Of a stretch of DNA of 64,000 nt, positions 45,687-53,538 are shown in pieces (the stretch's first letter is position 1; each line of letters begins with the position of its first letter). Under the pieces are notes generated by a model. The model saw only the letters and a program-made list of their open reading frames with translations, did not search any database and was not told the origin of the DNA. A program made the translations under genes and the position numbers. The DNA lies in assembly GCA_945952585.1 (NCBI GenBank), contig CAMFII010000002.1, positions 558,001 to 622,000 of the forward strand, in the 5' to 3' direction. Source of the DNA: an uncultured Rhodobacter sp. GTDB taxonomy: Bacteria > Pseudomonadota > Alphaproteobacteria > Rhodobacterales > Rhodobacteraceae.

Positions 45687-46451
45687 ATGTTCTCACTCGC
45701 CGGAACCAAGATCCTCGTTGTCGGTGTCGCGAATGACAGCTCGATCGCCTATGGCTGCGCCAGGGCGTTCCGGGCGCAGGGCGCGGATCTGGCCATCACC
45801 TACCTCAACGAGAAGGCGGAGCCGCATGTCCGTCCCCTTGCGGAAGAGCTCGGGGCCGAGATTGTCCTGCCGCTGGATGTGATGAAACCGGGCCAGCTTG
45901 AGGCCGTCTTCGAAGAAATCTCGGATCGTTGGGGCCGGATCGATACGCTGCTGCATTCCATCGCCTTTGCGCCCCGGGACGATCTGCACGGCCGTGTCAT
46001 CGACTGCTCGGCCGAGGGATTCGCGATGGCGATGGATGTGTCGGTGCATTCCTTCCTGCGGATGATCCGGCTGGCCGAGCCGATGATGCCTGATGGCGGC
46101 ACCTGCATGGCGGTGTCCTTCTTCGGATCGACCCGCGTGGTGAAGAATTACAACATGATGGGCCCGGTGAAGGCGGCCTTGGAAAGTGCCGTGCGCTATG
46201 CCGCCGCCGAACTCGGGTCGCAGGGGATCTCGGTCCATGCGCTGTCGCCCGGACCGCTCAAGACCCGCGCGGCATCGGGGATCGGACATTTCGACGCGCT
46301 GCTCGACGCGGCGGCGGAAAAGGCCCCCATGAATACGCTTGTCTCGATCGAGGATGTCGGGGCGGTCGCGGCCTTCCTCGCCTCGCGCGAGGCGCGGCAC
46401 CTGACCGGCGGCGTGCACGACATCGACAGCGGCTATTCGATCATCGCCTGA
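45687..46451 (+). CDS. fabI: FabI-like enoyl-ACP/enoyl-CoA reductase
   Basis: 254 residues. NAD-binding GVANDSSIAYGCARAF and the catalytic Tyr-x6-Lys (NYNMMGPVKAALES) identify the FabI-type SDR. The position matching the first active-site Tyr of E. coli FabI (Tyr146) is Phe here (SFFG instead of SYLG); the essential Tyr is kept. Reduces a trans-2-enoyl thioester using NAD(P)H. The start at 45687 follows TGGAAGG. It heads an operon with the small ORF, MaoC-Pta, acetate kinase and CoA-transferase genes. It is probably an accessory copy, as no other fatty acid synthesis gene is linked except the KAS III domain opposite. Confidence 0.87.
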   Translation: MFSLAGTKILVVGVANDSSIAYGCARAFRAQGADLAITYLNEKAEPHVRPLAEELGAEIVLPLDVMKPGQLEAVFEEISDRWGRIDTLLHSIAFAPRDDLHGRVIDCSAEGFAMAMDVSVHSFLRMIRLAEPMMPDGGTCMAVSFFGSTRVVKNYNMMGPVKAALESAVRYAAAELGSQGISVHALSPGPLKTRAASGIGHFDALLDAAAEKAPMNTLVSIEDVGAVAAFLASREARHLTGGVHDIDSGYSIIA

Positions 46452-46462
46452 GGGGGTCCCCC

Positions 46463-46642
46463 ATGGCCAGCACCTTCGATCCGTTCGATCCAAGGCTGCA
46501 ACCCGCCCGGTCCGAGCCAGCCGTTGCGAAACCGAATGATGTGACATCCGCCATGCAGCAGCCTCTGGCGCCACCGCCGCCGATAGCAGAGACTTCATTG
46601 GCGGCCCGCCGCCGTCCCACCAACAGGAAGGCCGAGAATTGA
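46463..46642 (+). CDS. Small 59-residue protein between fabI and the MaoC-Pta gene
   Basis: ATG at 46463 is preceded by AGGGGG. The stop TGA (46640-46642) overlaps the TTG start of the next gene within TTGA, the same coupling style as the rest of the operon. The product starts MASTFDPFDPRLQPARSEPA, is rich in Pro, Ala and Arg, has a run of four prolines, and no membrane segment. I do not recognise it. It could be a real small protein, a coupling leader for the MaoC-Pta gene, or the remnant N-terminus of a lost gene. Confidence 0.5.
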   Translation: MASTFDPFDPRLQPARSEPAVAKPNDVTSAMQQPLAPPPPIAETSLAARRRPTNRKAEN

Positions 46643-48030
46643 AACTCGAAAACCGGACCTATGAAGAACTCAAGATCGGGGACAGCGCCGAGCTGAGGCG
46701 GCTGATCACGGTCGACGACCTCTTTATCTTCGCCCAGTCCTCGGGGAACCATAATCCACTGCACCTGCCGGGGCAGGACAGCGACGGCGATGGCGAGCCG
46801 GATCAGGGCGTGGCGCCGGGCATGTTCGTCGCCTCGCTGATCTCGGGGGTTCTCGGCACCTTCCTGCCGGGGCCGGGAACGCTCTACCGGTCGCAGACGC
46901 TGGATTTCCGCGGCCGCTCGCAGGCGGGCGAGGAACTCGTCGCGCGGGCGACCGTGACGGCGAAAGAGGGCAATGGCATCGTTGCCATGGCAACCGAGGT
47001 CACCCGGGTTTCGGATGGCCAGATCATCGTGACCGGCGAGGCGCGGGTGATCGCGCCCACCCGCAAGGTCATCACCGACGAGCTGGAGATCCCTGGCCTG
47101 ATCGTCCAGCGCCACCGCCATTTCGATGCGCTTCTGGAAAAGACCCGGCCGCTGCCGGCGCTGGTGACGGCTGTCGTCGCCCCGGAAGAGGAGAACTCGC
47201 TTGGCGGGGCGATCCTCGCGGCGAAGGAAACCATCATCACCCCGATCCTGATCGGCGATCCCGATCTGATCCGGGCGGCGGCGGATCGGCTGGGCGAGGA
47301 CATTTCGGGCTTCGAACTGATCGCCGAGCCGGGGCAAGAGGCGGCGGCGCGCATCGCCTGCGGGCTGGTGAACGAAGGCCGCGCGGGCGCGGTGATGAAG
47401 GGGCACCTGCATACCGACGACCTGCTGCGCCCGATGTTAGACAAGGAAAAAGGGCTACGGGTCGGTCGCCGTTTCACCCATATCTTCGTGATGGACGTGC
47501 CGGGGATGCCCTCGCCGCTCTTGGTCACCGATGCCGCGATCAACATCGCCCCCGACCTGGCGACCAAGGTCGACATCGTCCAGAACGCCATCGACCTGGC
47601 TCTGTCGATCGGCATCGAAACCCCGCTGGCCGGCATCCTGTCCGCGGTCGAGACGGTGAACCCCGCGATCCAGTCCTCGATCGACGCGGCGCTTCTGTCG
47701 AAGATGGCCGAGCGTGGCCAGATCAAGGGCGGGCTGGTCGACGGGCCCCTGGCGATGGACAACGCGGTGGATATCGCCGCCGCGCGCACAAAGGGCCTGC
47801 GCTCGGCAGTGGCGGGACACGCCAACATCCTTGTGGTGCCCGGCCTCGATGCCGGCAACATGCTGGCAAAGCAGCTCACCTTCATCAGCCATGCCGAGGG
47901 GGCAGGGGTGGTCATGGGGGCGAAGGTGCCGGTGATCCTCAACTCGCGCTCGGACAGCGAAAAGTCGCGTCTTGCCTCCTGCGCGGTGGCGGCGCTGCAT
48001 GACGCGCGCATCCGCAGGGGCGGCAAATGA
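46639..48030 (+). CDS. MaoC-like domain fused to phosphate acyltransferase (bifunctional hydratase/Pta type)
   Basis: 463 residues. The N-terminal MaoC hot-dog domain (about 1-145) is followed by a Pta/phosphate butyryltransferase domain (about 155-460: GHANILVVPGLDAGNMLAKQL, VVMGAKVPVILNSRSDS). In active R-hydratases the motif is G-D-x-N-P-x-H; here it is GNHNPLH, with Asn replacing the catalytic Asp, followed by an insert with DSDGDGEPD. The hydratase activity may be lost or altered. The Pta part converts acyl-CoA and phosphate to acyl-phosphate. TTG at 46639 has AGGAAGG upstream. Coupled to the small ORF and to ackA (ATGA). Confidence 0.83.
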   Translation: MKLENRTYEELKIGDSAELRRLITVDDLFIFAQSSGNHNPLHLPGQDSDGDGEPDQGVAPGMFVASLISGVLGTFLPGPGTLYRSQTLDFRGRSQAGEELVARATVTAKEGNGIVAMATEVTRVSDGQIIVTGEARVIAPTRKVITDELEIPGLIVQRHRHFDALLEKTRPLPALVTAVVAPEEENSLGGAILAAKETIITPILIGDPDLIRAAADRLGEDISGFELIAEPGQEAAARIACGLVNEGRAGAVMKGHLHTDDLLRPMLDKEKGLRVGRRFTHIFVMDVPGMPSPLLVTDAAINIAPDLATKVDIVQNAIDLALSIGIETPLAGILSAVETVNPAIQSSIDAALLSKMAERGQIKGGLVDGPLAMDNAVDIAAARTKGLRSAVAGHANILVVPGLDAGNMLAKQLTFISHAEGAGVVMGAKVPVILNSRSDSEKSRLASCAVAALHDARIRRGGK

Positions 48031-49214
48031 AGGGCGTGATCCTCACGCTCAATGCGGGGTCCTCCTCGCTCAAGTTCGCGCTGTTCCCGCCAGAGGGCGA
48101 CACGCCGCTTGCGACCGGTCTGGTCGACCGGATCGGCGCGGACGGGATGATGAAGTTGAAAGACAGTGGCGGCGGCGCGTTGCCCTTGCCGCAAGGGGGC
48201 GACTACACGACGCATACGCAGTCGCTGGCGACGGCGCTTGCGGCGCTGGAGATGTCCTTTCCGGGGCTGACCGTTGCCGCCGTCGGCCACCGTGTCGTCC
48301 ATGGCGGGCCGGATTTCGCGGCCCCCATCCGGGTCGACCAGACCGTGCTGGCGGCGCTTGACCGCTTTTCCCCCTTTGCTCCGCTCCACCAGCCGCACAA
48401 CCTCGCCGGCATCCGCGCCGCGATCGAGACCTTCCCCGAGGCCTTGCAGGTCGCCTGTTTCGACACCGCCTTTCACCGCGGCCACAGTTTCGAGAATGAC
48501 GCCTTCGCCCTGCCGCGCACCTACTACGACAAGGGTGTCCGCCGCTACGGCTTCCACGGGCTGAGCTACGATTATGTCTCCGGCCACCTGGCCGAGATCG
48601 ACCCAGATCTGGCGCGGGGCCGGGTGGTGATCGCCCATCTCGGCAACGGTGCCTCGATGTGCGCGCTGAAGGATGGGCGGTCGGTGACCTCGACCATGGG
48701 CTTTTCGGCGCTCGACGGCCTTGCCATGGGCACACGCTGCGGCCAGATCGACCCCGGCGCGCTGCTCTATCTGATGCAGCAGGAGGGGATGGATGGCGAC
48801 GCCATCTCGGACCTGCTCTACAAGCGCTCGGGCCTGCTGGGGCTGTCCGGCCTGTCGCATGACATGCGTCAGCTCGAAGCCGCGGATACGCCCGAGGCGC
48901 GGCAAGCGATCGGCTATTTCATCGCTCGCATCCGGCGCGAATTGGGCGGGCTGGCGGCGGTTCTGGGCGGGATCGACGCGCTGATCTTCACCGCTGGTAT
49001 TGGCGAGAACTCGCCCGCCGTGCGCGCGGCGGTCTGCGAGGGGATGGACTGGCTCGGCCTCACCGTCGACGCGACGCGAAACGCGCAAAATGCGCCGGTC
49101 GTGAGCGATGATGGCGGCAAGGTCCGCGTCATGGTCCTGCCCACCAACGAAGAGCTGGTCATCGCGCGCGCGGCGCGGCGGCTGGCTGTGGGTAGCGAAA
49201 GGCCGGCAGCGTGA
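48027..49214 (+). CDS. ackA: Acetate/propionate kinase
   Basis: 395 residues, standard length. LTLNAGSSSLKFALF (first signature), GHRVVHGG, ACFDTAFHR, YGFHGLSYDYV (second signature), HLGNGASMCAL, GTRCGQID and C-terminal TNEELVIAR with the catalytic-region Glu are all present. Makes ATP from acyl-phosphate. ATG overlaps the MaoC-Pta stop, so Pta and kinase are made together. The true acyl chain may be acetyl, propionyl or slightly longer. Confidence 0.93.
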   Translation: MKGVILTLNAGSSSLKFALFPPEGDTPLATGLVDRIGADGMMKLKDSGGGALPLPQGGDYTTHTQSLATALAALEMSFPGLTVAAVGHRVVHGGPDFAAPIRVDQTVLAALDRFSPFAPLHQPHNLAGIRAAIETFPEALQVACFDTAFHRGHSFENDAFALPRTYYDKGVRRYGFHGLSYDYVSGHLAEIDPDLARGRVVIAHLGNGASMCALKDGRSVTSTMGFSALDGLAMGTRCGQIDPGALLYLMQQEGMDGDAISDLLYKRSGLLGLSGLSHDMRQLEAADTPEARQAIGYFIARIRRELGGLAAVLGGIDALIFTAGIGENSPAVRAAVCEGMDWLGLTVDATRNAQNAPVVSDDGGKVRVMVLPTNEELVIARAARRLAVGSERPAA

Positions 49215-49864
49215 AGCGAGCAATCAAGCCAGAGGCGGCGGCAGCCATGATCCCGGATGGATCGGTCCTGCTGATCGGGGGTTTCATGGGCGTTGGCAGC
49301 CCTCATCGCCTGATCGACGCGCTTGTCGCGCGCGGTGCAAAGGGACTGACGGTTGTCGCCAATGATACGGCAATGCCCGGCCACGGGATTGCTAAACTGG
49401 TTACGGCGGGCGCCATCTCGCGCCTTGTCACCTCGCATATCGGTCTGAACCCCGAGACGCAGGCCAAGATGATCGCGGGCGAGATCGAGGTGGAACTGGT
49501 GCCGCAGGGCTCGTTGGTCGAACGCATTCGCGCGGCGGGCGTCGGCCTTGGCGGCATCCTGACACCTACGGGTCTTGGCACCGAGGTCGAGGACGGCAAG
49601 CCGGTGGTCGAAGTCGACGGCAAGCGCTTTCTTCTCGAGAAACCGATCAAGGGCGATTTTGCCCTGATCGCGGCCCATCGGGCCGATTATGTCGGCAATC
49701 TCGGCTATTCGCTGACGGCCCATAACTTCAACCCGATCATGGCTTTGGCCGCGGCGACCGTCATCGCCGAGCCGGACGAGATCGTTCCGATCGGCGTGAT
49801 CCCGCCTGATGCCGTCAAGACACCCGGCGTCCTGGTCGATCACCTGATCGAACGCGCACGTTGA
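49211..49864 (+). CDS. 3-oxoacid CoA-transferase subunit A (AtoD/ScoA-like)
   Basis: 217 residues. The Gly-rich CoA loop GGFMGVGSPHRLIDAL and GTEVEDGKPVVEVDGKRFLLEKPIKGDFALIAAHRADYVGN are typical of the alpha subunit. GTG at 49211 overlaps the ackA stop (GTGA). It works with subunit B to exchange CoA between two acids, for example acetoacetate and an acyl-CoA. In this operon it could activate or discharge the acid handled by the Pta-kinase pair. Confidence 0.88.
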   Translation: MKRAIKPEAAAAMIPDGSVLLIGGFMGVGSPHRLIDALVARGAKGLTVVANDTAMPGHGIAKLVTAGAISRLVTSHIGLNPETQAKMIAGEIEVELVPQGSLVERIRAAGVGLGGILTPTGLGTEVEDGKPVVEVDGKRFLLEKPIKGDFALIAAHRADYVGNLGYSLTAHNFNPIMALAAATVIAEPDEIVPIGVIPPDAVKTPGVLVDHLIERAR

Positions 49865-49875
49865 GGAGGCCAGAG

Positions 49876-50529
49876 ATGGATGCCAAGGAACTGATCGCCC
49901 GCCGCGTCGCCCGCGAAATCCATGCGGGGATGCTGGTGAACCTCGGGATCGGCCTGCCGAGCCTCGTGGCCAATTTCGTTCCCGCCAATGCCGGGGTCTT
50001 CTTCCAGGCCGAGAACGGGGTGATCGGGCTTGGCGCCCGGCCACCGGAAGGGATGGAGGATCCGAACCTCACCGATGCCGGCGGCGGCTTCGTGACGGCG
50101 GTGCCCGGCGCGGCCTCAATCGACAGCGCCATGAGCTTCGGACTGATCCGGGGCGGGCATCTGGACATGACCGTGCTCGGCGGGTTGCAGGTGGATGCGC
50201 AGGGACGGCTCGCCAACTGGAAGGTGCCGGGCAAGATGGTTCCCGGCATGGGCGGGGCGATGGATCTGGTGACGGGTGCAAAATCGGTTGTCGTCGCCAT
50301 GCAGCACAGCGCGCGGGGCGAGCCGAAGATCGTGACCGAATGCAGCCTGCCCCTGACCTCGCTGCGGCGGGTGAACCTGATCGTGACCGATCTGGCGGTC
50401 ATCGTGCCGGGCGAGAACGGGCTGGTGCTGACCGAGACCGCCCCCGGCGTCTCGGTAGACGAGGTGATCGCCCAGACCGGAGCGGCCCTGACCGTGGCCT
50501 CCGACCTGCGCGAGATGGAACTGGCCTGA
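49876..50529 (+). CDS. 3-oxoacid CoA-transferase subunit B (AtoA/ScoB-like)
   Basis: 217 residues. MLVNLGIGLPSLVANFVP and FFQAENGVIGLG with the catalytic Glu of the ENG motif identify the beta subunit; GGHLDMTVLGGLQVDAQGRLANWK is a further signature. ATG at 49876 was chosen because GAGGAGG lies directly upstream, 11 bp after the subunit A stop. Last gene of the operon; a double-hairpin element follows. Confidence 0.9.
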   Translation: MDAKELIARRVAREIHAGMLVNLGIGLPSLVANFVPANAGVFFQAENGVIGLGARPPEGMEDPNLTDAGGGFVTAVPGAASIDSAMSFGLIRGGHLDMTVLGGLQVDAQGRLANWKVPGKMVPGMGGAMDLVTGAKSVVVAMQHSARGEPKIVTECSLPLTSLRRVNLIVTDLAVIVPGENGLVLTETAPGVSVDEVIAQTGAALTVASDLREMELA

Positions 50530-50539
50530 AATCCAGCGC

Positions 50540-50586
50540 CCAAAAGCCTTCGAAGGCTTTTGGCAAATTTCTTCGAAGGAATTTGC
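50540..50586. repeat. 47-bp double-hairpin element, copy 1, likely bidirectional terminator
   Basis: Two adjacent 24-base palindromes: one fully self-complementary with arms CCAAAAGCCTTC/GAAGGCTTTTGG (50540-50563), and one with arms GCAAATTTCTTC/GAAGGAATTTGC sharing one base (50563-50586). It lies in the gap between the convergent CoA-transferase and anti-sigma genes. A near-identical element in the opposite orientation lies at 58337-58383. Confidence 0.85.
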
Positions 50587-50606
50587 GGTGGCGCGGGGTG
50601 GCCGCG

Positions 50607-51368
50607 TCACGCCCCGGTCAGCTGGTCATAGGCCCGCGTCGCCACGGCCTTCAGGCGATCCTTCGGCAGATCGCCAACGACGGCGCAGCCAAGATTGCCC
50701 TCGACCCACCAGACCCCCCGCGTCGGGCCGGAATCGGCAAAGCGCAGGGCGGTTTCGGGCTGGCGCGGTTCGGGCGCGATGTAAAGCGTCAGGCGCTGGC
50801 CCTGGTCGTCCTCGTACATCATCAGGGCCGCCGCTCCCCTTGTGTCGGGCAGGACCCGGCCGCCGACCAGCCGGAACCCGTCCGCCGTCAGGTCGGGGAC
50901 GGCAAGCTGCTGGCCGACCCGTTTCGACAGCCACTTGGTCATGTGCGCTTCGTCGCTCGCGGGCACCTCGACCGGGTGGACAACCTCGACGACATAGGTG
51001 TCATGCGCGCGGATGGCCGAGGCGAGCAGACTGTCCGTGTCCCTGCCGCCGTCGCCGCTCCAGCGCGCGGCCCCCCAGCCAAGGGCGACGCCGATCACCA
51101 GCGGGGCGACCATCGCCGCGATCGGCCAAAGGCGGCGGGGCGGCGCTGCAGGCTGGACAAGGAGCGCGGTCAGCCGACCGGGCAGGGGCTCCTCTACCAC
51201 GGGATCGTAAAGCGCATGCAGGGCAGCATCCTGCCGGTCCCACTCGGCCAGGCGATCGCGCAGGGCCGCGTCGCCCTCGGCCAAGCGTTCCAGCCGGGCG
51301 CGATCTTCCGCGCTGCCGTGCCGCAGCGCCTGAAGCGCCGCATCGTCCATGTCCGGCATGCCGCTCAC
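50607..51368 (-). CDS. Membrane anti-sigma factor
   Basis: 253 residues. A cytoplasmic N-terminal part (about 1-80) precedes one membrane segment (LWPIAAMVAPLVIGVALGWG, about 80-99) and an extracytoplasmic domain. ATG overlaps the ECF sigma stop (ATGA). No zinc-binding HxxxCxxC motif of ZAS domains is visible, so it is a different anti-sigma class. Holds the sigma factor inactive until an envelope or redox signal. Confidence 0.8.
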   Translation of the reverse strand: MSGMPDMDDAALQALRHGSAEDRARLERLAEGDAALRDRLAEWDRQDAALHALYDPVVEEPLPGRLTALLVQPAAPPRRLWPIAAMVAPLVIGVALGWGAARWSGDGGRDTDSLLASAIRAHDTYVVEVVHPVEVPASDEAHMTKWLSKRVGQQLAVPDLTADGFRLVGGRVLPDTRGAAALMMYEDDQGQRLTLYIAPEPRQPETALRFADSGPTRGVWWVEGNLGCAVVGDLPKDRLKAVATRAYDQLTGA

Positions 51369-51868
51369 GTCTCTGTCGCCTTCCTCTCGCCCCGAGGGCC
51401 GGACCGGCCCGTCATTGCCCTGAGTTCCGCGCGGGCACGCCCCAGCCGCGAGGCGAGCGTACCTTCGGGAAGCTCCAAAATCCGTGCGGCCTCGGCAAGG
51501 CTCATGCCTTCCAGCCCGACCAGCAGCAGGGCCGCCCGCTGGTCCGCGGGCAGCCGCCCCATCGCTTCGTGCACCTCGCGCAGGTCCAGCCGCTCGTCCT
51601 GGCCGCCGCTGACCGGCGGGTCGATCATCGCCCCCACCACGCTCAGCGCAGTGCGGTCGCGCCGCCGGTCATCGCGGAAGCGGTTCAAGAGGATACGGAA
51701 CAGCCAGGCCCGGAGCGGACCGTCCCCGCGCCAAAGGTGCCGGCGCGACAGCGCCCGCTCCAAAGTGTCCTGGACAAGATCGTCGGCTGCATCGCGGTTG
51801 CGCAGCAATGCGAAAGCATAGCGTCTGAGCGACGGCAGGCAGGCCTCGATCTCGTCCAGGAAGGTCAT
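51365..51868 (-). CDS. ECF family RNA polymerase sigma factor
   Basis: 167 residues, two-domain sigma-70. Region 2: YAFALLRNRDAADDLVQDTLERAL and AWLFRILLNRFRDDRRR. Region 4: RLPADQRAALLLVGLEGMSLAEAARILELPEGTLASRLGRARAELR. Coupled to the anti-sigma gene. The small secreted protein gene lies 9 bp upstream on the same strand and may be part of the same operon. Confidence 0.9.
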   Translation of the reverse strand: MTFLDEIEACLPSLRRYAFALLRNRDAADDLVQDTLERALSRRHLWRGDGPLRAWLFRILLNRFRDDRRRDRTALSVVGAMIDPPVSGGQDERLDLREVHEAMGRLPADQRAALLLVGLEGMSLAEAARILELPEGTLASRLGRARAELRAMTGRSGPRGERKATET

Positions 51869-51877
51869 GTCCGGCGA

Positions 51878-52264
51878 TCAGTCCTGCGGCTTGGCGACAT
51901 GCCAGACGCCGTTGAACCCGTCGCCCGTCGCGTCGCCCGGTTTGGCGTCCTTGATCCACAGATACAGCGGCTTGCCGTAATAGGTCCATTGCATCGTGCC
52001 GTCGGTCCGGGTGATGAGGCCAAAGTCACCCTCGGCCTTGGCGCCGGCCGGGGCCAAGAGCGGCGGCCAGTTCGCCGCGCATTTGTCATAGCAGGCCGAG
52101 GCATCACCGCTGTCCTTGTCGAAGACATAAAGCGTCATGCCCTTGGAGTCGGTCAGGGCCGGGCCGGCCGAAGTCTTGCCGGTCATGATGCCGGTTTCGG
52201 CCTGGGCGACCCCGGCGGCAAGCAACAGGGCGGCGGTTGTCAGCGCCTTGGAAATACCGTTCAT
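51878..52264 (-). CDS. Small secreted protein with PF03640-type repeats
   Basis: 128 residues. A Sec signal peptide (MNGISKALTTAALLLAAGVAQA) precedes two COG4315-like repeats: GMTLYVFDKDSGDASACYDKCAANWPPL and QWTYYGKPLYLWIKDAKPGDATGDG. Function of the family is unknown. It commonly sits beside ECF sigma/anti-sigma pairs, as here. GGAGGG precedes ATG 52264. The two Cys (CYDKC) may bind metal or form a disulfide. Confidence 0.83.
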   Translation of the reverse strand: MNGISKALTTAALLLAAGVAQAETGIMTGKTSAGPALTDSKGMTLYVFDKDSGDASACYDKCAANWPPLLAPAGAKAEGDFGLITRTDGTMQWTYYGKPLYLWIKDAKPGDATGDGFNGVWHVAKPQD

Positions 52265-52395
52265 GTCGTTCCCTCCATCGCATCCGGACATCCGGCCCGG
52301 GACAGGACACCCCAGGGGAGCATCTGGAGGTAATGACGCAGGCCTCCGGTCCGGCATCCGCGACTTCACCTAATCGTGAAACGTGACCCCGCAGG

Positions 52396-53307
52396 TCAGC
52401 CCTGGGCTACGGTCAGTGTCAGGAACCGGGCCAGATCGGCAGCATCGGCATGCAATGCCCCGGCGGATGCAGGGCGCGCCAGGAAGGAAAGCGCCAGATC
52501 CGCAAGGCCAGGCAGCGGTACGCCAATCCCCTGACGCTCCAGGTCCGCGGTCAGGGCGGTCGGATCAAAGGGGATATAACAGCTGCCCTCTGTCCCGGCC
52601 CCCTGCATGTCCGACAGAGTGCGGAACAGGACGATCCGCGAACTGGCAAGCTGCAATTCTGCCGTGGCGACGGTCTGGTCCTGCAGCAGGCCGACCAGAA
52701 TGTCTGCCGGGCGTCCCGGGGCCAGCAGCAACAGGTCGATCCGCTCGTCTCCGCGCGCGACAAGGTTCGCATGGATCACCCGGCCATTTCGCGAGGCCTG
52801 CCCGCTCAGTTCGATGCGGCCGCCGGGGATGTCTTCGGTATAGGTTACATCGAGCCGCGCGCGTGCCGCCTCGGCGAAGGTCAGCCTGCCACGGATCAAC
52901 TCGCCGGTGTGAAAGGGCGACCAGGCCCAGGAATAGGCGACGAACTGGCCCAGCAGCGCATCCGAGGTGGTGATGGCACCCCCGCCTTCACCCAGAAACC
53001 GCTGCGCCCGGGCCAGCAGATCGTTTCGGTTCGCGCCGTAGAGGAGACACAGTTCGTCAAGAAAGGCTTCCTCGGAACAGGCCGAGATCCAGGTGCCGCC
53101 GCGATGGGTGCCGATCAGGCGGGCCCAGTCTTCGTAAACCGTGGGCGAGCGGGGCAGCGCCCGGCCCTGAAGCCATTTGAAGCTGCGCTCCAGATCAACT
53201 TCGGTCTGGGGATTGACGGTGCGGAACCTTGCGCAAAGCTCTTTCCGTGTTCCGCAGCCAAGGAGGACGGCAGTCAGGCTCAGTTTCCGCGCGAAGGCAT
53301 GGGACAT
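52396..53307 (-). CDS. Hypothetical protein of 303 residues
   Basis: I do not recognise this protein. No signal peptide or membrane segment is evident. The first 90 residues (KLSLTAVLLGCGTRKELCARF, then FKWLQGRALPRSPTVYEDWARLI) are basic and helical and could be a DNA-binding region. The remainder is mixed alpha/beta with several Ala/Leu-rich stretches. It is transcribed toward the sigma operon with a 131-bp gap that holds a TTCAC-N6-GTGAA inverted repeat near 52366. Codon use and GC look like the neighbours. Confidence 0.65.
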   Translation of the reverse strand: MSHAFARKLSLTAVLLGCGTRKELCARFRTVNPQTEVDLERSFKWLQGRALPRSPTVYEDWARLIGTHRGGTWISACSEEAFLDELCLLYGANRNDLLARAQRFLGEGGGAITTSDALLGQFVAYSWAWSPFHTGELIRGRLTFAEAARARLDVTYTEDIPGGRIELSGQASRNGRVIHANLVARGDERIDLLLLAPGRPADILVGLLQDQTVATAELQLASSRIVLFRTLSDMQGAGTEGSCYIPFDPTALTADLERQGIGVPLPGLADLALSFLARPASAGALHADAADLARFLTLTVAQG

Positions 53308-53538
53308 GGTACGATTTCTACAGCTCTGCCATCCGGTCGTGTTCAGGTCGGGCGATCGGGTGGCGTAACGGATTTCCAGTCGAGGTTTGGGCTAAGTTGC
53401 AGCAGTTACACGGAAACGCCAGCGGAAATTCAAGGATCTGCGATGTGATCGCGTAGCCGGATCGGCCGCGATCGTCGGGAAGGCCGCCCGGCTCAGGGGG
53501 CGGGGCCGTCAAGAAAGCTTCACCGGCGCGCAACCCTA

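Noticed and set aside
53506-53523. PHO-box-like stretch CCGTCAAGAAAGCTTCAC (7-4-7 layout) upstream of phnC
   Set aside because: The second half matches poorly (about 4 of 7) and it lies only 15 bp before the earliest phnC start, leaving no room for a -10 element and leader unless the true start is further downstream.
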